DNA of 7,782 nucleotides from Bifidobacteriaceae bacterium (lineage in GTDB: Bacteria > Actinomycetota > Actinomycetes > Actinomycetales > WQXJ01). The position numbers and the translations under genes were made by a program. Of this stretch, positions 1 to 6,200 are shown piece by piece. Each line of letters starts with the position of its first letter. Within the stretch, counting starts at the first letter, position 1. The notes under the pieces were generated by a model that did not search any database, was not told the origin of the DNA, and was given only the letters and a program-made list of their open reading frames with translations. The stretch is taken from the NCBI GenBank assembly GCA_031265345.1, contig JAISCU010000161.1:1-7782 (forward strand), in the 5' to 3' direction.

Positions 1-311
1 TGTTGGAGGCGGCCCGGTCCGGCGAGTTGGGGGTCGACCAGGTGGTGGCGGACCAGGTGATCAGGGTCCTCGCCCCCCAGGGCACCCCCGACCCAGGCGC
101 TCCAGGCGGGCAGGGCACCCCCGTGCCGGGCGTTTCCAGCAGCGGCGCGGCCACGGCCCACACAACCGGCCCTGCCGGCGCCGCGAGCGGGAGCCCGGGA
201 TCCACTGGGCCGCCTGGCGTGGTCTGGGTGGCGGTCGCGGGCGCCTTGTTGGCGTTGGCGGCGGGTGGCGCGCTGTCACTGCGCCGCCGCAGAGACCGGT
301 CCCGCGAATAG
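1..311 (+). CDS. 3' end of a C-terminally membrane-anchored protein (partial, unrecognised)
   Basis: Open at the left edge; the reading frame runs in from outside, so the TTG at position 3 is only an internal codon and the true start is not visible. About 102 residues are seen. The first 26 or so could be the end of a folded domain (acidic/hydrophobic, ending around VIRVLAPQ). Then comes a long linker rich in Pro, Gly, Ser, Thr and Ala, then one hydrophobic helix (roughly residues 73-92, starting VVWVAVAGALLALAAGG), then a short Arg-rich tail (LRRRRDRSRE). This arrangement is that of an exported or cell-surface protein held in the membrane by its C terminus with an outside domain and a cytoplasmic basic tail. 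There is no clean LPXTG sortase motif. The function of the missing N-terminal domain cannot be told from this fragment. Confidence 0.75.
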   Translation, partial: LEAARSGELGVDQVVADQVIRVLAPQGTPDPGAPGGQGTPVPGVSSSGAATAHTTGPAGAASGSPGSTGPPGVVWVAVAGALLALAAGGALSLRRRRDRSRE

Positions 312-513
312 TCGTCGATCGGCCGCCCGGTCACCGACCGCGGCAGGGCTGGTCCGGTGCGCCCGGCCGGGAGCCAAAGCCAACCAGGAGGAGGCAGGCG
401 CCCCCTGGGTCGGGGCGTGCCGGGTGTTGGGCGTCACTTGACTTGACGATGTTCGCGTCGTTGGCGCGGGTCGACCGGTCTCATCAATTCCCTGAGGTAT
501 GCGAATTGAAGGG
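312..513. other. Intergenic stretch without recognisable gene
   Basis: About 200 bp between the end of the membrane-anchored protein gene and the hairpin upstream of panD. I see no convincing ORF on either strand: the minus-strand frame here is Arg/Pro-rich and has no family resemblance. Two overlapping TTGAC words occur at 438-448, but no -10-like hexamer sits at the right distance. No tRNA-like fold was recognised. Confidence 0.5.
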
Positions 514-551
514 CTGTCCGTGCCACGCCGGATTCGGCGTGGCACGGACAG
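514..551. repeat. Perfect 17-bp inverted repeat (terminator-like hairpin)
   Basis: The arm CTGTCCGTGCCACGCCG (514-530) is followed by the loop GATT (531-534) and by its exact reverse complement (535-551). No mismatch occurs in 17 bp, so the RNA would form a very stable stem with a tetraloop. There is no T-run on either side (GCATCC follows on the plus strand, CCCTTC on the minus strand). It is therefore not a textbook intrinsic terminator, though T-poor hairpins are often proposed as terminators in high-GC Gram-positives. It lies about 200 bp after the upstream gene's stop and ends 33 bp before the proposed panD -10 box, so it could instead be a protein-binding palindrome or an insulator for the panD promoter. 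The hairpin is certain; its role is inferred. Confidence 0.85.
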
Positions 552-584
552 GCATCCGTCTCAGGCGGGCGGCCGGGCGGCGGC

Positions 585-590
585 TAGAAT
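585..590 (+). promoter_or_regulatory. Probable -10 element of the panD promoter
   Basis: TAGAAT at 585-590 fits a primary-sigma -10 hexamer (TANNNT). It would start transcription near 597, giving a leader of about 30 nt before the panD ATG. No good -35 hexamer is seen 16-18 bp upstream (the sequence there is GC-rich, around CAGGCG), so promoter strength is doubtful. The same hexamer is used in the much better promoter in front of the toxin gene at 2614. Confidence 0.45.
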
Positions 591-626
591 TGACCAGGAC
601 TTTTGTCACCTAGCGAAGGAGCCACT

Positions 627-1019
627 ATGCCGGTTCTTGGACGTCCGATGATCCTGTCCAAGATTCACCGTGCCACCGTCACCGACGCCGACCTCGCCTA
701 CGTCGGCTCGATCACCATCGACGCCGACCTGATGGCGGCGGTCGACTTGGTCGAAGGCCAGCAGGTCGATGTGCTCAACATCACGAACGGCTCTCGTCTG
801 ACCACCTATGTGATCACTGGCCTGGCGGGGTCTGGGACGATAGCGGTCAACGGCGCGGCCGCCCACCTGAACGGCATCGGCGACCTGGTCATCATTGTGG
901 GCTACGGGCTTGTGGCCGAAGGCGATGTGCGCGGCCACCGACCGGCGGTGGCGTTCGTGGATGGGCGTAATCGGATAGTCTCGGTAGGTACCACGCCCGG
1001 GCCCGGCTCCGGTCACTAG
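627..1019 (+). CDS. panD: Aspartate 1-decarboxylase proenzyme (PanD)
   Basis: Pyruvoyl enzyme that decarboxylates L-aspartate to beta-alanine, a precursor of pantothenate and coenzyme A; cytosolic homotetramer. The protein is 130 residues, close to the family's usual 126-140. The self-cleavage site is present as YVGS (Gly27-Ser28); Ser28 would become the pyruvoyl group after cleavage. Other conserved positions are visible: SKIHR with Lys12, the NGSRLTTY stretch with Arg57 and Tyr61, and the NGAAAHL signature near residues 76-82. The start is set at ATG 627 because AGGAG (617-621) lies 5 nt before it. The ATG at 648 would have no such site, and a TTG at 603 would add eight unconserved residues. 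The AI-2E-family gene follows after 21 bp, so the two probably share a transcript. The other pantothenate genes (panB, panC) are not in the window. Confidence 0.97.
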   Translation: MPVLGRPMILSKIHRATVTDADLAYVGSITIDADLMAAVDLVEGQQVDVLNITNGSRLTTYVITGLAGSGTIAVNGAAAHLNGIGDLVIIVGYGLVAEGDVRGHRPAVAFVDGRNRIVSVGTTPGPGSGH

Positions 1020-1040
1020 CGCAGACTAAGGAACCATTCC

Positions 1041-2195
1041 ATGAAACCAACCGCTCCTCCGTGGCTGACCCGCGCCTTCGTCACGGCGGCGCTCGTGACC
1101 ATGGCCTCGATCCTGGTCTGGAACGCTGTCCACGCGCTCTTCTCGCTCATCATGGTGGTGGTGACGGCGGTCTTCGTGGCGCTGGCGATGGAGCCTCCGG
1201 TCGACTGGCTGGTCAAGAAGGGGTGGCGGCGCGGGCTCGCCACCGGCCTGGTGATGCTGGTGGTGTTCGCGGCCATCGGCGCCGGCACCGCCGCCTTCGG
1301 GAACATGCTGGTGGGGCAGATCACGGACCTGGTCGAACAGATCCCCAGGGTCTACGAGCAGGTGGCCGAATGGTTGGCCGATCGCTTCGGGGCCAAGATC
1401 CCCACCCAGAACGAGGCGCTGCAGCAGGTGGTGCAGTCCTGGGGCGCGAAACTGGCCCAGAACGCCTTGGTGGTGGGCGGCCAAGTCTTCTCAGGGCTGA
1501 TCTCCGCGCTGGGCGGTCTCCTGCTGGTCTTCTACATCTCCGCCCAGGGCCCCAAGCTGCGCGCGACCATCTGCTCGCCGTTGCCGCCCGACCATCAACG
1601 GCTGGTGCTGCGCGTGTGGGCCACCGCCCAGGAGAAGACGGCCGGGTACATCTCCTCGCGTGTCATCCTGGCGCTCATCAACTCCTCGCTGACGTTCATC
1701 TTCCTGTCGATTCTGGGGGTCCGCTACGCGCTGCCGCTGTCGCTGTTCAGCGGGATCGTGTCGCAGTTCGTACCGACAGTCGGTACCTATCTGGGCGGCG
1801 CCGCGCCGGTGCTGTTCGCCCTGGTCGCGGACCCGTTGAAGGGCTTGGCGGTGCTGATCTTCATAGTCGCCTACCAGCAGGTCGAGAACTTCCTCATCGC
1901 CCCGAAGCTGACCTCCAAGACGATGGAGATCAACCCGGCCGTCGCCTTCGTCTCGGTGATCGCCCTGGGCGCTATCCTGGGGCCGATCGGCGCCTTCTTG
2001 TCTCTGCCCCTGGTCGCCACCTGCCAGGCCGTCATCTCGACCTACATCCACCGGTACGAACTGGTGGACGACGACCTCCTGCGCCAGGACGCCACGCCCA
2101 CCAAGGTTGGGGCCACACCTGACCAGGCCGCTGGCGGATCCGACGCCCGGGCGGACGCGGGGGCGGGGCCGCCGGGCGCGGCTGCAGTCAGCTAG
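1041..2195 (+). CDS. AI-2E family (YdgG/PerM-type) membrane transporter
   Basis: Polytopic inner-membrane protein of 384 residues, a normal length for the AI-2E exporter superfamily. Hydrophobic segments lie roughly at residues 10-28, 31-50, 66-90, 145-170, 207-228, 232-258, 268-280 and 298-330. Between the first group and the rest is a soluble stretch (about 95-145), as in the family. Family hallmarks are visible near residues 242-252 (VPTVGTYLGG, matching the usual VPxxGxxxG) and 279-290 (QQVENFLIAPKL), followed by a conserved hydrophobic hairpin (AILGPIGAFLSLPLVA). The last 25 or so residues are a Gly/Ala/Asp-rich tail of low complexity. The start ATG has AAGGA (1028-1032) 8 nt upstream. 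The family exports varied small solutes or ions; despite its name, AI-2 transport should not be assumed. Its position directly behind panD suggests co-expression, but the substrate is unknown. Confidence 0.93.
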   Translation: MKPTAPPWLTRAFVTAALVTMASILVWNAVHALFSLIMVVVTAVFVALAMEPPVDWLVKKGWRRGLATGLVMLVVFAAIGAGTAAFGNMLVGQITDLVEQIPRVYEQVAEWLADRFGAKIPTQNEALQQVVQSWGAKLAQNALVVGGQVFSGLISALGGLLLVFYISAQGPKLRATICSPLPPDHQRLVLRVWATAQEKTAGYISSRVILALINSSLTFIFLSILGVRYALPLSLFSGIVSQFVPTVGTYLGGAAPVLFALVADPLKGLAVLIFIVAYQQVENFLIAPKLTSKTMEINPAVAFVSVIALGAILGPIGAFLSLPLVATCQAVISTYIHRYELVDDDLLRQDATPTKVGATPDQAAGGSDARADAGAGPPGAAAVS

Positions 2196-2216
2196 GCCTC
2201 GAGACTTGCAGGAACT

Positions 2217-2393
2217 GTGGTCGCCCAACTGCGCGCCATCACGGTCGCTCGCCATAACCTGGCTGACGCGGAGAGCGCGCTGCGCCAAGCAGTCAAAGAA
2301 GCTCGCGCCGCCGGGGATTCGTGGACCATGATCGGACTCATGCTCGGTATTTGCGAGCAAGCCGCGCACCGCAGATTCGGGCCTGACGGCTGA
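2217..2393 (+). CDS. Small helix-turn-helix protein, 58 residues
   Basis: GTG-started ORF of 58 codons plus TGA. An N-terminal amphipathic helix (about residues 12-32, Ala/Arg/Glu-rich) leads into a helix-turn-helix (about 35-55) containing SWTMIGLMLGICEQAAHRRF. This resembles the (S/W)xxIGxxLGVSxQAAxxRFG motif common in small actinobacterial DNA-binding proteins. AGGA (2210-2213) lies only 3 nt before the GTG, a weak and close ribosome site. The ORF starts 21 bp behind the transporter stop in the same frame, so it may be read from the panD transcript. It aligns without gaps to the C-terminal domain of the HicB-like protein at 2855-3217 (11 of 35 positions identical). It may be a stand-alone regulator or the surviving tail of a larger HicB-like antitoxin. 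Function is inferred only from the motif; Cys46 replaces the usual Ser of the turn. Confidence 0.7.
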   Translation: MVAQLRAITVARHNLADAESALRQAVKEARAAGDSWTMIGLMLGICEQAAHRRFGPDG

Positions 2394-2590
2394 CCGGGGT
2401 AGGCCACCACGACCAGCCGGGCCAGCCCGGCCAGTGACTTGTCGGTTCGCCGGACGCCTCTTCGAGGGCGCGGACCTTGGCCAGCCACGAAACAGCCGGT
2501 CGAAGCGCGCACGCACTCGCCCAAGAGCCGCGCGAGGGCGCGATCGTGCCGAGACCACTGCACCGCGCGCCACGGCTATCTAGTGCCCTC
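2394..2590. other. Intergenic stretch upstream of the toxin-antitoxin promoter
   Basis: About 200 bp with no supported gene. Minus-strand frames crossing it are long but Arg/Pro/Ser-rich, with no recognisable family and run through the coding strand of neighbours, so they look like high-GC shadows. A small GC-rich stem (GCCGGG 2416-2421, loop CCAG, CCCGGC 2426-2431) lies 23 bp after the small HTH ORF and could weakly terminate transcription. Confidence 0.45.
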
Positions 2591-2619
2591 TTGCACATTC
2601 TGCTAGAGCGCCCTAGAAT
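2591..2619 (+). promoter_or_regulatory. Promoter of the hicA-hicB-like operon
   Basis: TTGCAC (2591-2596), a 17-bp spacer, then TAGAAT (2614-2619): both hexamers are close to the primary-sigma consensus (TTGACA / TATAAT) at the ideal spacing. The expected start of transcription, about 7 nt after the -10 box, falls on position 2626, which is the G of the toxin GTG start codon. The mRNA should therefore be leaderless for the first gene. Three CTAG tetranucleotides (2580, 2603, 2613) cluster around the promoter; see the findings for a possible operator. Confidence 0.75.
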
Positions 2620-2625
2620 CGACGG

Positions 2626-2862
2626 GTGCACAGGCGCGAACTGGTCAGGCGGATAGCCGGGGAAGCGAACCGCGCCGGCGCCGTGTGGAGCCTCGTCCGC
2701 AGGGGAGGCAACCACGATGTCTACAAGCTCGACCACTTGACCATCGCTATCCCGCGACACAACGAAATCACTGATCGCACCACCGAGAGCATCTTTCGGG
2801 AATGTGAGCCGGTACTCGGCACGAGATGGTGGCGGACGGACAAAGGAGGACACAATGCATAG
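2626..2862 (+). CDS. HicA-like mRNA interferase toxin
   Basis: Type II toxin of 78 residues, in the usual 55-85 residue range of HicA. The family fold is a small dsRBD-like domain that cleaves mRNA through a conserved histidine; here the matching stretch is GGNHDVYKL with His30 as likely catalytic residue, followed by the strand TIAIPRHNEI (usual form: VxVPRHxEI) and a closing helix (about residues 50-58). The N-terminal helix begins HRRELVRRIAGEA. The C terminus is Trp/Arg-rich and longer than in short HicA proteins. The GTG at 2626 is the first possible start: an in-frame TAG lies at 2614-2616, inside the -10 box, and no start codon lies between. No Shine-Dalgarno site exists, consistent with a leaderless message. 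The 3' end overlaps the antitoxin start by 8 bp. Base use is visibly less GC-rich than in the flanking genes (ATA, AAA and ATC/TTT-containing stretches), suggesting acquisition. Confidence 0.85.
   Translation: MHRRELVRRIAGEANRAGAVWSLVRRGGNHDVYKLDHLTIAIPRHNEITDRTTESIFRECEPVLGTRWWRTDKGGHNA
2842..2850 (+). promoter_or_regulatory. Strong Shine-Dalgarno site of the antitoxin gene
   Basis: AAAGGAGGA, an almost complete anti-16S match, ends 4 nt before the ATG at 2855. It lies inside the toxin coding region. It decides the antitoxin start against the longer in-frame GTG at 2804, which has no such site and would add 17 residues read from within the toxin gene. It is the strongest ribosome site in the window. 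Confidence 0.85.
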
Positions 2863-3217
2863 GGTCACCGCTGAACCCGTGGGGCGTTTCTGGCACGTCG
2901 AAGTCCCAGCGATCGATCGCGCCACGCAGGCGCGAAGCGCCCGTGAGATACCGGTCATGGCCAAGGATCTGATCGAGATCATGACGGGCGAATCCGAGCC
3001 GGAGATCGAGGTCGAATACTTGGTGCCCGCAGGGGTCTCCGACCATTTGAGCAGGGCGACGGAGGCCCGCCGCCAGGAGGCCAGGGCACGCGACAACGCG
3101 GCCCAGGAGCTACGTGCCGCGGCCCGGCTCTTGCGTGACCAACACTTGTCCCTGGCGGACGTGGGCGCCGTCCTCGGCGTCTCCCACCAGCGGGCGCATC
3201 AGCTCCTCAACTCATAA
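2855..3217 (+). CDS. HicB-like antitoxin with C-terminal helix-turn-helix
   Basis: Protein of 120 residues that should neutralise the preceding HicA-like toxin and repress the shared promoter. Residues 1-58 form a short HicB-type (degenerate RNase H-like) domain: strand with RFWHVEVPAID (11-21), the turn ATQARSAREI (23-32), a helix (33-44) and a strand IEVEYLVP (51-58). Residues 62-95 are a charged Ala/Arg/Glu-rich helix, probably a coiled coil or linker. Residues 98-118 are a helix-turn-helix, LSLADVGAVLGVSHQRAHQL, probably the DNA-binding part. Toxin-first order and the 8-bp overlap are typical of hicAB operons. Translation should be efficient because of AAAGGAGGA just upstream. The stop lies 16 bp from the convergent glnE stop. 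The assignment rests on the architecture and the partner; the classical HicB central motif (FPDLPGC) is replaced by a divergent VPAIDRAT. Confidence 0.83.
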   Translation: MHRVTAEPVGRFWHVEVPAIDRATQARSAREIPVMAKDLIEIMTGESEPEIEVEYLVPAGVSDHLSRATEARRQEARARDNAAQELRAAARLLRDQHLSLADVGAVLGVSHQRAHQLLNS

Positions 3218-3233
3218 CACGGCAGCCAGTCGC

Positions 3234-6200
3234 TCACCCGTAGAACAGGCGGTCGAAGACCGCCCGCGCCCGCCGCGCCAGCCGCGCCCGGTCCTCGACC
3301 AATTGGCCGCCGATGCCGCGCTCATAGCCCATCAGCCACGCCACACCCCGCAGGTGGCGTGGGTCGGACGGCACCACATCGCTGGTCGCGCTGACGCGAC
3401 CGGTCCAGAGCACATTGGCGTTCCGGATCGACATGGCCTGCATCCACGACTCGATCAGCACCTGCGCGTCCGCCGCATCCATGACTCCCACCGCCACGGC
3501 GGCCTCCAACGCCTCGACGGTCCCGGTCACCCGCAGCTCGGGGTGGTCGCCGGCGTACCGCAACTGGTACAACTGCGCCACCCATTGCACGTCCAGCAGG
3601 CCTCCCGGCCCCAGTTTCACATGCCGTGAGGGCTCAACCCCACGCGGCAGCCGTTCCCCGTCGATGCGGGCTTTGAGCAATCGCAGGTCCTTCAACTCCG
3701 ACTCGCTCAGCCCTCCAGGCCGGTAGCGCACCGGATCGGCCAGGTCCATGAACGCCTCCGCCACACCGCGGTCCCCCGCCAACGGTCGCGCCCGCAGCAG
3801 CGCCTGGCGCTCCCAGGTCAGCGCCCAGCGGTCGTAATACTCGCGATAGGCCCCCAAAGACCTGGCCAGGGCACCAGCCCGGCCCTCCGGGCGCAGGTCG
3901 GCATCGACTTCCAAAGGCGGCTCGGGCCCGATCCGTCCCAACAATGATCGCACCGTCGCCGCTATCGCCTGGGCCTGCGCTTGAGCCGCCGACTCGTCCG
4001 CGCCGGGCCGCGGGCGATGCACGAACAGCACGTCGGCGTCCGATCCGATCGCCATCTCGCGGCCCCCCAAAGACCCCATCGCGATTACCGCCACGTCGGT
4101 CAGCACGCCGTTAACCGCTCGCGACGCGTCCGCTCCGGACACGTCCCGCCCCGACACGTCCGCTCCGGACACGTCCCGCCCCGACACGCCAAGCCCCGAC
4201 ACGTCCCGCCCCGACGAGTCCGCCCGCGACGCATCCAAACCGGCCACGTCCCGCACGGCCAACGCCAAGGCGGCCTCCACAGCCACGGCCGCGGTCGAGG
4301 ACACCGCGAAACGGGCCGCGCCATCGTCCAGCAGATGCAAGGCCATCCCGGTGGCCAAGCGGGTCAGCTCGCGGCGGCGCAGCCCGCGCACCGCCATCGC
4401 CGCGTCGCCCGGCGAATCCCGGCGCTCCACGATGGAGCCCAACTCTCGCCGCAGCTCGTCGGGCTGGCGCGGCAGCAGCGATGCGTCCGAGTCGAGCCAA
4501 CGCACCGACTCAGGGGAGCGCGCCAGCCCCTCGGCGACGAACCGCGACGCCGCCAGGGCGTGCGACAGCCGTTCGGCTGCGCCGGCCGAGTCCCGCAGCA
4601 TCCGCAGGTACCAGTGCGTGGAGCCCAGTTCCTCCGACAGCCGCCTGAACGACAGCAGGCCCGCGTCCGGATCGGCGCCTTCCGCGAACCATCCCAGCAT
4701 CACTGGCAGCAATTGCCGCCGGATCGCGCTTCGCCGGGTGACGCCGCCGGTCAGAGCGGCGATGTGACGCATAGCGCCGGCCGGGTCCCGGTAGCCGAGC
4801 GCGGCCAGACGCGACCGGGCGGCATCGGGCGCCAATTGAGCCTCCCCCGCCGAGAGCCGGGCCGTGGCCGGGAGCAACGGCCGGTAATACAACTCCTCGT
4901 GCAAGGATCGGACCTCGCGGCGGGTCGCCAGCCAAGTCCTCTCCAATTCCTCGCCCTCGGCGGGGACCATCCGGACGGCCCGCGCCAACCGTCGCAGGTC
5001 CCGGGCGCCGGTCGGCATCAGATGCGTCCGCTTAAGGCGGCACAGCTGCACCCGGTGCTCCAGGGTCCGCAGCAAGGCGTAGCACTCCGCCAAGCGCGCT
5101 GCGCCGGCCCGGCCCACGTAGCCGCCGTCACGCAACGCAGCCAAAGCCGTCAACGTTGTCGCGGAGCGGATCGCCCCGTCGCCCCGGCCATGCACCAATT
5201 GCAACAACTGGACGGTGAACTCGACGTCCCGCAGGCCGCCCCGGCCCAGTTTGATCTGGCGTTCGGCCTCGGCCGGCGGCACGTTCCGCTCGACCCGGCG
5301 CCGCATCGCCTGGGCGTCCTCGACGAAGTTCTCCGATTCGACGGCGCTCCACACGAACTCCCGTGTGGCCCGGTAGTAGGCCTCCCCGAGCGCCGAGTCG
5401 CCTGCCGCAGGACGGGCTTTCAACAACGCCTGGAACTCCCAGGTCTTGGCCCATTTGCGGTAGTACGCCAGGTGCGAGTCCAGCGTCCGCACCAGCGGGC
5501 CGTTCTTGCCCTCGGGGCGCAGGTTCGGGTCCACCTGCCAGATCGGCGGCTCCTTCGCGGTGCCGAAAGTGACCTGCTGCAGCGCCGAGGCCAACTGGGT
5601 CGCGACGGCCAGCGCGTCCGCCTCCGGCACGTCCGGACCGGCCGGCTCCCCCACATAGACAACGTCCACGTCGGAGACGTAATTCAACTCGCGCCCGCCC
5701 GTCTTGCCCATGGCGATGACTGCCAGCCGGGCCTTCTCGTGCCCCTTCACCCCGGACCGCGCCACCGCCAGCGCCGCCTCCAGCACGCCCGTGGCCAGGT
5801 CCGCCAGGGCGCTCCCGACCAGCGGAAACAGTTCGGTGGGCGCTTGGGCGGACAGGTCTTCGGCGGCGATCCGCAGCAACGCTCGGCGGTAGGCCAGGCG
5901 CAACGGCTCCGGCGCGGGCGACTCGGCCACCGGCACCGCCGCCTCCGGATCGGCGCCGACGGCCCGCAGCATGGCCGCCCGGAACGCCAATTGACGCTCC
6001 GTCGGTTCCGCCCCGTCCGCCACCGAGGGTCGAGACACCGGTTGAGGCCTGTCCGCCACCGGTGTCTCATCCGCAGGCACGGCCACTGGGGGCGGCTTCA
6101 CAGCAGTCGCGCTGTCCGCCCGCGAGCCCCCAAGCACCGGTTGGGGCCTGTCCCCAACCCGTGTGTCATCCGGTTGGACGATGCCGCTCGGTCGGCCCGC

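Noticed and set aside
190..311. Sortase (LPXTG) signal at the end of the first gene
   Set aside because: The order linker, hydrophobic helix, basic tail fits, but the sequence before the helix is SPGSTGPP, not LPXTG, so a plain C-terminal membrane anchor is the safer reading.
438..466. Promoter from the TTGACT/TTGACG words upstream of panD
   Set aside because: No -10-like hexamer at 16-18 bp downstream of either word (the sequence there is GC-rich).
603..650. Alternative panD starts at TTG 603 or ATG 648
   Set aside because: Only ATG 627 has a well-placed AGGAG. The 603 start would also fall within about 7 nt of the expected transcription start.
1061..2122. Plus-strand frame (353 residues) inside the AI-2E-family gene
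   Set aside because: Shifted frame of the transporter, rich in Arg, Gly and Pro with no hydrophobic segments; the transporter frame has a ribosome site and family motifs.
1491..2573. Minus-strand frame (360 residues) opposite the transporter and the intergenic region
   Set aside because: Arg/Gln/Gly/Asp-rich shadow translation without motifs, overlapping well-supported plus-strand genes.
2804..2854. Longer antitoxin starting at GTG 2804
   Set aside because: The extra 17 residues would be read inside the toxin gene without a ribosome site; ATG 2855 has AAAGGAGGA at ideal distance.
2338..3096. Minus-strand frame covering the toxin-antitoxin genes
   Set aside because: No family resemblance and no ribosome site seen; the plus strand carries a promoter, a strong ribosome site and two recognisable proteins.
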